From positions 132,638,716-132,702,715 of the forward strand of contig NC_051068.1 of the NCBI RefSeq assembly GCF_004664715.2: a stretch of DNA of 64,000 bases, in the 5' to 3' direction. Source of the stretch: Peromyscus leucopus. Taxonomy: Eukaryota > Chordata > Mammalia > Rodentia > Cricetidae. Position 1 is the first letter of the stretch. Each line of letters begins with the position of its first letter. The notes beneath the pieces are model-generated. The model saw only the letters and a list, made by a program, of their open reading frames with translations. It ran no database searches and had not been told where the DNA came from. The position numbers and the translations under genes are program-made. This document shows positions 25,381-39,741 of the stretch, piece after piece.

Positions 25381-28300
25381 ATGCATGTGCAAGTGAGCAT
25401 GGGGAGGCCAGAGAACCCCTCTGGGCTTATACTGAGAAATACCATCGACCTTTTAGAGACAGAGTCCTGTTGGCTTGGAGCTCACCAGTTAGGCACTGTC
25501 TCTGTCTCTCCTGTGCTGGGATTACAAGGTGTGCCAACACACCAGCATTTTTGCACAAATCCGGGCAACCCAGCCTCTTACTTACAAGGCAAACTCTTTC
25601 CTGTAAACTAAGCATCTCCACTCCCACCCCTAGTCCTGAGAATGAAATTTTTTAAGGTTTCCATTTAAAGAGTCCAATCAACTGTCCTCTTTCTGTAACT
25701 GGGATGACAGCCATGATTCCATGGGAAATTTATATGGTGCTACTGAAAAACAGCACATTTGTGGGGCTCCTAGTCCGTTCCTTTTCTAAGCCTCTGACAT
25801 GTACTCGCCCACTGGGGCTCACAGAGTGTCTGTGCTGTAGGTATCATTTTATAGACGAGAAAACCGATCAGAGAAAGGCTGAGCCATATGATGAGCATGT
25901 AGAAAAACAGGCATCCAACCAAGCAGCAGTGTCCATACTGGGTTCTGTAACCAGCGTATGCAATCAAGGCTAGATCGGACAACCTGGTAAATGACTCCTT
26001 AGGCTCACAGCAAGCTAGAAGGGGAAAAAAATATCTCATGATCACATGACCTGGAGCCACCACCTCTTCTACCTCTGAAGCCAGCCCCAACCTTTTCACC
26101 CTGCAGCTCAAATCTTGCCAATGCTAACTTTCAAGTGCAGACAGAAGTATTGATTGACTAGCCTTTTTTGGACAAAGCCAGGAGACAAAAATAGGCTTGA
26201 GGCACCATTTCCTTTCCTACACAAGAAAGCGTTTGTTTAAGATGGAAATTATCATATTTATCCTGGAAGAGCTGTGCCAAGCCTTAAAAGCTACAGAACA
26301 TGAGAAGTGTGGCCGTAGAGCCAAAGAACATTTTCCAAATACTTCTTTTGACTACATCAATTGTTTCTTCTGCTTGTGGCGATCGCTTAAGGTATAACTC
26401 ACCCTTTAGAGCAGTGGCTGAATTTCAAAAAGGCATGGGCACCTGTGCACGAGCTTTGATGAGCAATGAAAAAGTACTAAGGAAGATAATGCTCAAAACT
26501 GTCTTTTTTCCTTTGGTGCCTAGCACAGTACTTCATTTTGAGTCTCCCATGCATTTGAAATCTAAAAGGCCTGGGATTCTCCGCCACACTCTCACCTCCC
26601 ACTCAATTCTAGTTCTGGCCTCCTGCTCGTCAACACTGTGTTGTTTACTTGGGTGAAATCCACATACAGATGTCTATACATCTTTCTTGCGGCCCTCCAG
26701 ACTCCTTTCTGCAAGCTGGAATGGTTTTGCTAGTGGCGATGAAATGTAGACTGTGGAAGAAACCTCAGGCTGTGGACTAATGCACCTCTGGCCCAGTGAA
26801 TGACGGGCATTTTCAGTGGACTGCTAGGCAGCCTGTCTCACCTGGAAAGTTAGTATTGGCAAGGTCTGCACTTGAGGTGAAAGGCTGGGGCTGGCTGCAG
26901 AGGCAGAGAGGAGGAGGAGGAGGAGGAGGAGGAGGAGAGGAGGAGGAGGCGGTGTCTCCAGGACACGTGGTATGGCATGTTTTCCCTTCCTAGCTCAGTG
27001 TGAGCCTAAGGAGGCCACTCATAGAGATCCAAACTTCACATGTTTCTCTGTGTCCCTTTCAGGGTAAGATGGGTCATTCTTGTCATTCTTTATCAGCACA
27101 GGATTAGTGAATCTCACACACACACACACACACACACTCACGCACACACACACACGCGCACACACGTTAGTAAAGCCACATGCATAAAATTACGAATAAT
27201 GTTTAGATCAAAGGAATAAAAGAGCATTAAGTCTGTGTTTGCTCTTAGCTTTTAGAAACCCTGGTGAAACTTCAGAATACATTTGCTTTGAAAACACTTG
27301 CAATTTATTGGTGTTGTGAAACCGTTTAGTGTCAGAAAAGCAAAAGAAATTAGAGGTTTGGAAATCGGAAATCGGGAGCTAATTGCTGCTCAAGAAAGGT
27401 ATGATTAATAGACGTGGAAGGCAGGATAAGTGCCTGGGAAGTCCTGTGTGCAATAAAGAGAACTCATGTAGGTGCGTGTGTGATCAGCTAGTATTTTGAA
27501 ATCTGCCACATTCGTGGGTTTTAAAAAAAATACTTATTTACTACAGCAGGAACAAAGATCCCATATAAAGAACACCAAAATCAGTTTAAAAAGAACTATA
27601 TGAGAACCAGGGAGGAAAACACCAGCGCCATTTTAGGTACAATGAAAAAACAAAAACAAATTCAAAGTTACTCTGGTGTTAACCATACAGTCCAGCATGA
27701 AAAGACTTTATTCCTCTCTATTGGTCTATTAAACTTATCATTATGGCAATGGGCAGATTCAACAGGATTAAATCCAAATATGGTAATGTATTGCATGATA
27801 AAAAGTGGCATTGTCAATCAATGGGGAAATGTGAATTATTTGATAAACTGGTTATTAGGCGCAACCAGGGAGACAGCCAATGATGGTTTTCATATAGAAA
27901 ATGAAACCAGAAGGTATTTAGAAGCTTACAAGGATTCTTTCACATCCTGAAAGTGGGGAAGGCTTCTAACTCCTACTGAAATTCACTAAGACAAGCCCTC
28001 AGAAGGCTGAGAGCAGGGGAATTGCCAATGAATCTGAGACCAGCACAAAACAGATAAAAATGTGATTTGAAAAAACCTAAGAAATCTAGTTAATACTATA
28101 ACTTGATGATAGCAGTTCACACTTTATAGCTAAGACTAGAAACAAGCAATATAGCAGGAATCCTAATTGATCCTAATAATAAAAACCTGAGCCAGATATC
28201 GAGGTAAATGCTCAAGAGATCAGTGAAAGGAGCCAGCAACTAGAGAGAATTTCTTACCTCTATCAAATCTTCAGCCTAAAGGGGGAGAATCCTGTCTTTT

Positions 28301-30150
28301 ATGAATCCTCCCCGTGCTGGGTCCTAGGCTTGACCAGCAATTCTGAAGCTTTGCACTAGGGTTGAGGATGGAAGGGTCTAAATGAGTGACACCCCATCAT
28401 CAGGGAGCAAATCCAACAACCAGCTCCTGGCTTCTAATTGACCTTTTACAAAGGATTCCTAGACAAATAGCTGGCTGATGAGGTCTCAGATGAGGAAAAT
28501 GCCAGCTAATTCTGGTATCATCTTGTACAGCCAGAATATAAAGAAATGATGGAGAGAGGGAGAGAGAGGAAGAAGGGGGAGGAGGAGGAGGAAGTAGGCT
28601 GATAATATAAATACTTCTCTCCGTAAGAGATAGAGCCTGAGTTCCCTCCCCTTGATAGGAAGTGAGGCTCTGACTCATTTTTAAAATGTGTATTCTGGCC
28701 AGGTGGTGGTGGCACATGCCTTTAATCCAGCACTCGAGATGCAGAGGCAGAGACAGGTGGATCTCTGTGAGTTCGAGGCCAGCCTGGACTACAGAGGGAG
28801 TTCCAGGAAAGGCGCAAAGCTACACCACTCAAAGGAAGAATTTTCCTGTTGAGTTTCCATTAAATCACTACTGGGTCGACTCAGGGACTCTTTTTATAAT
28901 ATTGTGATCACCCAAGGAAGGTTCTTTCAGATGTCCATGTTGTACTTCAGTAGGAGTTTCAGAAGCAATTTCTTCTTTCTTCTCCATTTCCTCTTTAATA
29001 CAGTTCACAAAATGGCGGCTGTCTGGCTTTCAACAGTTTTGTTAGATAATCCAGCCCTTCTTAAACTGGGAGTTTTAGCCCCACTGTTTGGAGCCCATGG
29101 AGTGATGGGAGACCCTGTGATGATATCTGTGGTTGTGAAGATTCTTTAGAATGTCTATTCCCGGGTGTGTTTACATTTTAGATAGGAGCCCAGAAAAGGT
29201 TAGCTTTCACACGGACTGACGGCAACAGTCACACAGCTTAGCTTCGCTTTCTGAGAGGACTGAAGAGAATCATTACTGTCATCAGTGCAGCTTCTGATCG
29301 ACCCAGTCCATCCCCCCTACCTGTTCCTTAAAGAAATGTGATGCTTACTGGGTGGTGGTGGCAGATGACTTTAATCCCAGCATTTGGAAGGCAGAGGCAG
29401 GCAGATCTTTATGAGTCGAGGCCAACCTGGTCTATACAGCAAGATCCAGAACAGGCTCCAAAGCTACACAGAGAGACCCTGTCTTGAAAAAAAAGAAAAG
29501 AAAATTGAAAAGAAATGTGATTCTTGGTATGGGGAGAGGGTTCAGTATGAGTTCAAATCCCCAGCACCCATATAAAGGATGGCCACAGGGGTTGCATATA
29601 TTATTACCCTGAGGTGGGAGACAAAGATCCTGCACTTACTGGCCAGCTAGTCAAGACAGTTGGTGAGCTCCAGGTTCAGTGAAGACACCCTGTCTCAAAA
29701 ACAAGGTAGAATGAGAGGAGACAACTAGTACTGGCCACAGACCTACACACACATATGCACACATGTGTGCATGCCCATACACATGTGAACATACACACAA
29801 CCATGTACAGACAACACAAACACACACACACATACACACAGAGAGAGGGAGGGAGGGAGAGAAGGAGAGAGAGAGATTTTATTTTTGTACTGGAGATGAT
29901 AGTCTAAGGACCAAAACATAATCCAAAATGTTCCCATTTATTTACTTTTAAAAGGTGGTGTATAGATATTCCATGGGATGTCATTCAGCCTCTAAACAAC
30001 CAAAAGGAAGAGCAGTTTCAAGAGTCTATTGTTTCCCTTAATCAGTTTCTCAACATGAGTATCAACTAAAATCACTGTAGCAGAGCAGGGTTGCCTATCT
30101 TTCTAAGGCATGCTTTGAAAGCAGGATGCTAAACTTTTTTTACTATTTAA

Positions 30151-30208
<58 letters not shown>

Positions 30209-33200
30209 AGCATGTATAATTGGGTCAGGGGCTGATGCTATCACACAGATGTGGAGGTCAAGGGCCAACATCCAGATTGAACTCGGGTCATCAGGCTTTA
30301 GAAGCAGGTGTCTTTATCTGCGGAGCCATCTCATTGGTCATAAAGTCCTTTTTATAGATGCTGAGCTTCTGGTTTGGGGGTGTTGGAATTCTAAACATTT
30401 TTAAAGATAAATGACTGATCATTTCACCATTGACTCTGGCCTCTTCTTTTCAGCAAGTCCTTCCCCTTATTTAACCGGTGCATCGCCTCAGACCCCGAGT
30501 GCTATTCCTTATTTGCATCAGTCTTGATAAATGATGCTGACGCTCTCCATCGGATTCTAAGTGGAATAATGGCGGGAAGAGACACCATCCTCGGCTTGTG
30601 TGTCTTCACATTCGGGTAATTCTTGATTAATTTTATTTAGTAACTGTTTATGGTATGCCAAATTTCTCGACATTCGAGTACCTTGTGTAATGAAAACCAG
30701 CATCTTTGACTTAAATATAGAGCTTATGTATTTTCTTCACAGATTTGTTCAAAGGTTCAAGTGTGGACAGGGGCAGTAAGAATCGAGACTAGTTGGCTCT
30801 CAGCTGGGAAGCAGTCCTGCATAGAATTGAGTTAATATATTGGTCTGGCTCCTGTCTTTTGTTAACTCTGCATACAAGATGGGCAAATAAAACACTGCCA
30901 CCTTTTGTATTGGCTATGAAAAATGTAAGCATCAGGGGCACCAGACCCCAGTTCTGCTCGTCAGTGTGCTTTCCTGGCACACTTATAGACTGGTCAGTCT
31001 ATGCGATCAGAAGGCTGCTGGCTGGGGAAAGGAAGGAGTGTGTGTCATGATATTGTCCTAGTCCTGATGAGCCCTACCTGCTCTGAGCGAAGGCCTGCTC
31101 CCTCGTATCTTTGGGGAAGCAGCTGCCCATCCTTGAGCCTGTGGCTTCAATGCTGTGTTTCACCTTGCTAAGACTAAGCCAATTTTCTGTCTGAAGAGGT
31201 TAAGACATGCTGCTTTGGACAAATATTGTAGCTCACTGCTCTTTCCAGCAGCAGGCCTCCCACCTCCAAGCTGAAGGAGACTTTTTGGTCAGCCATCAAC
31301 ATATTTCTGCCTGTTTAAAAAAATTACGTATTAGCTGAGAAGTAGTGTTGCAGGCCTTTAATCCCCAGCACTTAGGAGGCTTGCAGAGCTGAGACCCTAA
31401 CCCAGGTCTGATTCCAAACCCTGTGTTAGTACCCACTGTACTGGAACGTCTATAAGCAATCCCAGTTGCTTTATTTGTGAGAACTAGTGTTCCTAGTCAC
31501 AGAAATATTCAGAAAAGTCACAATCCTAAAAACCCAAGTGTTAGAAAATAAAATGCAACATCTTACATATACAGTTTATTTAATAATTATAATAATTGAT
31601 TTGTTGGATGTTGGTAGTGCATGCCTTTAATCCCAGCATTTGGAGACAGAGGCAGGCGGATCTCTGAGTTCAAGACCAATCTGGTCTATAGAGCAAGTTC
31701 CAGGACAGCCAGGGCTACACAGAGAAACCCTGTCTCAAAAAAAAAAAAAAAAAAAAAAAGTAAGTTTAATTGTTTTTCATTGTCAAGACATTATTCTTTG
31801 AGATTTCAAAGCATATCCAAGAACATTAAGAGTTAGAACTGGTCCAGCAGTGGTGGCGCACACCTTTAAGCCCAGCATCAGGAAGGCAGAGGCAGGCGAA
31901 TCTCTGAGTATAAGACCAGCATGGTCTACAGAGTGAGTTCCAGGACAGCCAGGGCTACACAGGGAAACCCTGTCTTGAAAAACTAAACAACAACAACAAA
32001 AAAAAAAAGTTAGAACTTCACATAGCCCAGCATAAAAGACAAAAGACTTAAATATGGTAAAAATTTAAATAGTTAATTTGGACTTTTAAAAAAAGTATGA
32101 TTTCTTTTTTTACATTTACATTTTACACTTATTTTAATACATTATTTATTTATTCATTACTCATCTATCGTTATATTTAAACTTGAGAAGAATGCTGGCA
32201 TTTTCAGACCTCCTTACCACAGCTGACTTGTGTCGGAGGCCTAGGAGGGTATCCTGGGTATTTGTATTTAGTATTTGCTGTTTCCCAGGATGCTTGGAAA
32301 TTGAGTAAACCCATCAGCCCTCACTTTGCTGGGCCTGACCAGCAATCACAGTTTTATGCTGACCACCCTTTCTACCCACTGCCCTCCCCTGCCGCCTTGT
32401 TGCCCTGGAGCATCATGTTTACCTCTGTTTACCTTTCCAGCCTTGTCTCTGGCCATGATGTTCACTTTCCGATTCATCTCCACACTTCTGGTCCACATCA
32501 TCATTTCGCTGGTTATTTTGGGATGCTGTGTAAGTATTTCCATTCTTTTTGAGTAAATGGAACAACTTTCCAGTAAGCACAGAGTTTAAAGGTTGGGGGT
32601 TTGTTTTGGTTTGGTTTGTTTTTTAACTAACTGGAATCTTAGAAGGGGATGCAATCCAGCCCATCTTCTCACATATGAGGAAAACCAGGCCTAGGGAGGC
32701 CGTGGGAGTTGCTCCTGCCTCCCAAAGAAAGCTGATGTCCACTCTATCCTTGAGTCTACCTGTTGTGCAGCTTCTGAGACAAGCCTACCAACTGGGTGAC
32801 CCTGGAGCCCTAACACTGGGCCGAGGACAGATCTCAGTGCTAGAGTCCTGCCAAGCCTGCACATGGCCCTACATTCAATCCCCTGCACGGCAAACAAGCA
32901 ACAACACACAAAATTAAATTTTACTGATACTTAAATACATCATCAGGAAGAATTCCAGCTGGCCATGTTGGTGCACACCTTTAGTCCCAGCACTTGGGAG
33001 GCAGAGTCAGGTAGATGAACATCTGTGAGTTCAAGGCCTGCCTGGTCTACATAGCAAGTTCCAAGACAACCAGGGCTGCATAAAGAGACTTTGCCTCAAA
33101 GAAAAAAAAATTTTTTTAAAAGAAGAAAAAAGAAAGGAATTTCTATCTTTCTTTTTGTTCATTTTGAAGGATTTATTCTGTGTTACACTTACTCTGTGGG

Positions 33201-34223
33201 CCTGTGAGAACCTATGATTGTCACACAAAGGCTCTGGTCAGTCTGAAGAGCAAGGCTGAGAAGGAGCAGAGACCAGGGGAACCTGTGTTGACCCCTCTTT
33301 TCCTTACAATGGATTGTGACTATCCTAGGAGTTTTGAGGAAAGAGGTAGAGGCCTCGTTTTCCAACTGAAATAGGCCATTTTAATTTTGAATGATCAATG
33401 TGACTGTAATGTTTTATCCCTTTGAATATTTAATTCTGCTCTCAGGCAGCCACACAGAGGCCTGGTGTCAGTCACCTTTCTGACTCTGTGACAAAACGCC
33501 TGAGTAAATCACTTAGAGAGATTTACTGGCTTGGCTCACAGTTCCAGAGGCTTCACTCCACAGTCACTGGCTCCCTTGTTCTGAGCCTGTAGCGTTATTC
33601 TCCTGCCGGAAGCCTGTGATAGCCTAAGACTGATTACTACTACCTCATGGCCACTAAGATGCAGAGAGTTCAGGTCCCCGTAGGCCTTCCAAGCACATCT
33701 CCAGTAACCCACTTCCTTCAAGTAGATCCTACCTCCTACAGTTTCTTCTGCTTCCCAAGAATGCCAAGACTCGATCCAGCTGGGGATCTAGCCTTCAATA
33801 CATGAGCTTCTAGGGAGCATTTCGGTTCTAAATCACAGCAAGCTCTGTATTGGAGAATGGCCATTGTGACCAGTGAAGGCTGTGGCATCCATCTCTCCAT
33901 CTATGATCGGCAGACAACTATGACCTCCCTGGAGTTACAACAGTGATGGTTTATAGTCATGTTTTTATCTAGATGCAGAGTATTTGCAGTGCCGCTGTAT
34001 CTTCCCAGTGCACCTCTGATAACGTGATCTCCGTGGGCTGTGTAAATGACCCACCTTTGTGGGTAAGAAGCCAACATCCAGCCAGACATAGTGGCACATG
34101 TTTTTAATCCCAGCACTCAGGAGGCAAAAGCAGGTGGATCTCTGTGAGTTCAAGGCCAACCTGGTCTACAGAGTGAGATCCAGTACAAGCAGGGATACAC
34201 AAAGAAACCCTGTCTTAAAAAAC

Positions 34224-34256
<33 letters not shown>

Positions 34257-34528
34257 AGCAGCAGCCAACATCCAGTCCCCCACGCCCAGGAGCTATCACC
34301 AGCAGACCTTCTGTGAATACTTTAGACTTTAGACTCGAATGCTCTTCCTCTGCTCACACTCATCCTGTGGACTAGGTTCCTGTGTCTCCAGAGACCAGTA
34401 GCAAGATTGACAGGTTCTCTGCAGACCTGGCTTTGTCCAGATCACCCAGAGAGAAGTGATGGGCTCCAAAACATCTGGGAATTTAGAACCTACTGTTTGA
34501 ACAGGATCACTGGGTCAGAAGTGGCTAG

Positions 34529-34561
<33 letters not shown>

Positions 34562-37465
34562 GAGGAGTGGGTAATCTCAGGACACATGCCAAGCCTCCTA
34601 TCACTTTGTTTTCTAGTTGTCTGCGGAGTCTTATGGTGGTTGTATTATGACTACACCAACGACCTCAGCACAGAATTGGACACGGAAAGGGAGAACATGA
34701 AGTGCATGCTGGCCTTTGCCATCGTCGCTACGGTCACGACGGTAAGACAAGCCCTTCCGAACGCTGGTTGAGTAGCCACCATCAGCTCTGAATCCAAGTT
34801 TCTGAATTCCAGCCAAAAACAACTTGGATGTTCTAGAAGGCTTAACACTCCAGAGGTCACAAGATGCAGCCTTAGGGAGAACAGTGTCAGGAATGTTGAG
34901 GTCAAGGAGTTTGTAGTAGATAAAGAGATACTTAGATGTGGGAGATTGGCCGTAACAAAGACAAACCAAGATGCTTGACCAGGAAGAGAATATTGGAGAA
35001 GGCTGAATGGTATGGGGGTAAAGGATTCTGGTTTCCCTAATTTGGGAGACTTATAACTATTTCTATGTGGAGGAGAAACCCAGTCAAGAAGGCACAGCAA
35101 GTAGCTTTGAGACATTGTCATTTTACGGCACATTCATATTCTCTCGCCTGTTGGCAGCCCATCTCTGGTGTGTGGCATGGAGGTGGGAAAAAATAGAAGG
35201 TGTTTTCCTTGACCTTTCAAGAGCCTTATTCTCACCTTGAACTCTGACTTATGGTGATATTTTATTTTGTACTAAAATGTTAATTGTATGTTAATAAATC
35301 AAGTTGCCCGGGGGTCAGAGCTATTAGAGCCATAGCAAGAGCGTGGTGGTGGTGATGCACGCCTTTAATCTCAATACCATAGAAGACATGGAAGTCTCTA
35401 CAGACAGGCAGTGACGAGGCAGTCATGTGTTTGGATTTACAGCCAATGAGAAGGCAGAACAGAAAGTCTAATATAAAGTCAAACAGACAGGAAGTAGCTC
35501 TCTTTCAAAGAGGTCTCTGGCGGAAGAGCTAGCTACAGCAGGAAGGGCAAGGCTCTTAGCTCTGATCTCTTGACTTTCTTCTTTGCATTGGTTCTGTGTT
35601 CATTATTTAACAAGACAGTTGGTTACATCTACACTGACTGGCTCCTTTAGGCAGGGACTCAGCCTTGTTCGCCATTGTGACTGTGGGATCTCACACAGAG
35701 GCCAGTACATAGTAAGGTCTGAGTCAGTGCTTGGGAGTTGATCTTTTCAGTTACAACAGAAGTAATAAGTATCTTCCAAGAGAGCGCTTGAGCCAGTTAG
35801 ACACTTCCGTTTCCAGCCCCACCAGCCCTTCTCCGCTCTGCAGTGGTTTGCTCTGGCCTCTCTCTCAACAGGCGGTTCTCCTCGTCTTGATCTTCACACT
35901 CAGAAAAAGAATGAAATCGGCAGTGGAGCTTCTCCAGGTGACAAACAAAGCCATCAGCCGCTGTCCTTTCCTGCTCTTCCAACCACTGTGGACATTCGCC
36001 ATCCTCATTTCCTTCTGGGTCCTCTGGGTGGCTGTGCTGCTGAGCCTGGGAACTGCCGGTAAGTGGCGCCGTTTTAGAACTGAGCCGGTTCCTGGGAGCC
36101 CCAAAGCTCTTCTGGAACCAGGGGCTCTGTCACGGGGGACACTTTTGACTGGCCTTGGGGAAGCTGGCTTTTATGAGTTAATGAATTCAGTCAGGCTTGA
36201 AAACTTAGGTGAAACTATAATATGAACCAAAGCTCACAGGGAGACGACTGTTAAATGTCTTCAGGTTTAAAGCTGGAGAATATAGCTCAGTGGGTCGAGA
36301 CCTTCCCTAGCAAGCATAAAACCCTGAGTGAAATGGCACATGCTTATAATATCAGCATTACAGAAGTGGGGACAGGAAAATCACAAGTCCACAGTCATCC
36401 TTGGCTACTTAGTAAGTTTGAGCCAGCCTGGGCTGCATGAAACCCTGTCTCAAAACAAACAACAACAAAAAGTCTCCAGGTTTAAATCTTCTCCAAGGTA
36501 ATTTGCCAGCTCCTGACAAATCAATACTTCACAGATGGCACAGACTCCAGGGAAGATTCTGCTAAGTGAGTTGATTCCAGTAAGGCCAGCTTAAGCTTAA
36601 AACAAGTACATGTGGCCGTTCAGATTGCTTTGGTTTTGAAAGGCCACGCTGTAGCCTTCATTCTCCTGGCGTATCCCAAGGCTGCGTCTCCACCAGGGGT
36701 CTTCCTCACAATCAGTTTCACTACTTTACCACACCCATATGTGGACCCCACCTGCAGGGATTCTGATCTTATTTGATTTGGGGGTAGGACAAAGTAGGTG
36801 GATGGATGGATGAATGGATGAATGGATGGATGGATGGATGGACGGACGGATAGATGAATGGATGGATGGACAGATTTGGTATGGATATTTTTTGCTGGGT
36901 GGTCATGGCATTCTCCATTAATCCTAGCACTTGGGAGGCAGAGGCATGCAGATCTCCATTTGAGGCAGCTTGGTCTACAGAGTGAGTTCCAGGATAGTTA
37001 TGGCTATACAGAGAAAGCCTATCTTGAAAACAAACAAATATATAAACAATATATATATATATATTTATCATGCTAGTGGGGCATTAAGATTCTACATCAG
37101 TGTCATTCAAAGTGCTGTCTACAACGGTGCCGAAAGCCTAGGCCTAGGTATATCACCCCATTGGTGCCTTCACTGAGAACTTCCTGTTATGAGAAAAAAA
37201 TGGAGGGGACCCTGAAAAGATAGTACTTTCTTGCAACCACAAGGACCTGAGTTTGATCACCAGAACCCAACAGGTAGAGAGAGTCAGATCAGAGGGTCAC
37301 TGGTTGGGGGATAGCCTGGCCTACTGGTCAAGTTCTACTGGTCAATCCCAGACCAATGAGAGGCACTGTCTCAATAATGAATTAGATGCTGCCTGGAGAG
37401 TAACACCTGAGGTTGTCCTCTAGCTTCTACACACACCTGCACACATGAGCTCCTTCATAAACATG

Positions 37466-37520
<55 letters not shown>

Positions 37521-39688
37521 GCTGGAAGAAATAACATGCTCAGTGGTGACCTTCATTCAACTGAAGCCAACTGAAGTATCCTTGCAGAATGGTACCAACC
37601 AGTGTGAGGACCAGCAGCTGGTCGGCGGCCCACAGTCCTGAAAATGCTTTGACTTTGCTCTTTCGATTTGGTGATGGCCCAGATTCACACTCTGTGGCAA
37701 GTACAAGCAGTGAGTTACTTTACGAGACTGTTCCCAGGCAGACAAAAGCAGGAACAGACGTCACATCAATGAGGCTGGTGCAGTTCCCTAATACGTTATC
37801 AAGTGTATCTTCTCCATTCAGTGAGGCAAAAATACATGCTCTTGCATGATGTCTACAATACAGATGCAGGCCCACGTCACAGAACAACTTCAGAGTAGTA
37901 GCTTCTTCTAAACTCAGTCCCCTTCCCTCTCCTCTGGAATTAAGTGATCCTACAGAATTAAGATGCTCACAGGTCCTTGGAAGCCACAGCCCCGGGAGAC
38001 CCACGTGTCCAGCTCTGGGGATGCTGGAGGAGCAGCCTCTTCTTCTGGAGGTCTCTGAAGGCCTCTAGGGAATGTCCAATAACCACCCAGAGAGGAACCT
38101 GGGTCAAGCAGATAGACTATGATCATCAGAATGAGCTTTGTCTAGAAAGGAAAGAAAACTGAAAGATGTAAGGTAACGTGCACAAGATCCCAATGCCTTC
38201 TTCCTCCACAACCTCTGCTCTTCCTTGCCATGTCATAGTTGAGAGGACCGCGTGGGCTCCCACCGTGGTGTCTCACTTCAGCCTTTAGAAAAGTGGCAGG
38301 AAGGAAGATGAGCACCCTTCCTCAGAAGTCACAGGCAGCACAGAACTCTACCCAACCCCAGGGGCCAGCCCCAAGGGACACGCTAACACCTACCTGCTAA
38401 GGAGGTCGGGAAATGAAGTTTCCATTTGCCCAGCCATGCATAGTGCAAAACTTAGAGGTCTATGACCCAGAAGGGAGGAGAACCTCTACTACAGTGGCAC
38501 CTGAGAGGAATGCACACTGAGAGCCTTCCTCTAGCTCACTAGCTCAAGGTAGGCTCAGTGATGTCAGAAGACAGAGCAGGGGCTGTGTGTGTTGAAAGGC
38601 CCCCAGCTGTCTCCACACCAGGTGGTTCTCCTCCTCCAGCCCTACAGTCCCCTTGTAACTTGTCTGCCATTCTGGAGTTTAAAGCGAGAAAATTAAAGAC
38701 CCAGAAAGTCACCTGTTGATCTTCATGCAGCGAGGATGAGCCACGGCTCTCTGCTTCAAAGCTCTCTCGAATGGCGTCTCCACACTTTCCACTACTGACC
38801 TCACTTTCCGAGTGAAGCACCGACCCCACGGTGCAAGTGGATAGGCTGGAAATTGCCAGAATATCTGAAACAGATGGAGCAAATATAGACTCAGTGCAGG
38901 TCGAGAGAATCCCAGGAGAAGGGCCTGGTCTCAGGCAAGAAGGAAACAACCCAGTCCTGAGAGTTGCCGGTGGCACTGTAGAGTTTCTGCTCCAAAGCTG
39001 ACTTGAGATTGAACTGCTAACTTGGTGCCTTGTGACATTCTCCTCCTTGGATCCAACAACAGTGCATTGACAGCCTCGGTCACAAGGACCCAGAGCGAAG
39101 AAGGCAGGGAGGCAGGAGGCCATTTGGTTTGACTGTAGCCTGTTTTTCCACAGCCACCTCATAAGACCATGTGTCAGAGTGTGATAGTTCTCTGTTAGTG
39201 CAAGAGCTCAGGGGGCATGCATGAGAGGAGCCTGGGGAAAGAAAAAAATGAGCTGAGAGTCTAGAACCGAATGTAGCTCTCCGGGTAAGCTGGGCTTTGC
39301 CTTCCCAGCAGAGCAGGCACTACAAAGAGTTACCCTTGCCCTCACAGCTGTAGTCCAGGATCATGGACTCCCTCCGGCCACCTGACCCTCCTTTCTACAC
39401 ACTCATGGGCTGTCCAAGAGCACAAAGTCCCTTTTGTTCCCCAAGACCTCTTCATTCAGTGTCAGTGGCTTGGCTCTGGGCCAAGCAGGCCAGCAACTGC
39501 ATCGATGTTTGACTCTAGGAAGATGCCCCCGCTGTGCCTGTGAGAACTGGGAGCAGCTTCCACGTCTTGGGAAAGGATGCTTTGCCAGAGGACGCAGGTG
39601 GATAGTGCCCGGTGTCTCTCTGTGTCATTTAATGTCCTCTCGGGCAGTGATATGAGAGGACAGGATCTCTCTGTGTGTCCTACAGTGA

Positions 39689-39741
<53 letters not shown>

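Larger units (their letters stand above)
22954..30453 (+). other. Slc44a3 intron 5
   Basis: A 7.5-kb, repeat-rich intron. It holds three tandem B2/B3-type SINEs (23.1-23.86 kb), a LINE-1 3' end (about 24.48-24.83 kb) abutting a B1, several microsatellites, a MIR fragment near 25.76-25.92 kb and two further B1 copies (28.7 and 29.35 kb). It also has an LTR-like remnant near 28.2 kb and a reverse B3 at about 30.2-30.34 kb. The stretch 27.2-28.1 kb is mostly unique, with no recognised feature. Confidence 0.8.
30616..32440 (+). other. Slc44a3 intron 6
   Basis: A 1.8-kb intron. Two forward B1 elements lie at about 31.61-31.76 and 31.84-32.01 kb; a B1-like fragment is at 31.34-31.38 kb. The rest is unique. 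The acceptor is tttacctttccag. Confidence 0.8.
32530..34616 (+). other. Slc44a3 intron 7
   Basis: A 2.1-kb intron with forward B1 copies at about 32.96-33.12 and 34.08-34.25 kb. An older interspersed-repeat-like stretch is at about 33.46-33.84 kb, and a short (TG)n tract is near 34531-34557. The acceptor is ttgttttctag. Confidence 0.8.

Noticed and set aside
27600..27950. 116-codon + strand open frame in intron 5
   Set aside because: A/T-rich with no recognised motif. Other frames of the same stretch are interrupted, and no splice sites or repeat-encoded protein could be identified.
34651..35133. 160-codon minus-strand open frame
   Set aside because: It overlaps exon 8 antisense and intron 8. 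It looks like a shadow of the coding exon, with no recognisable product.
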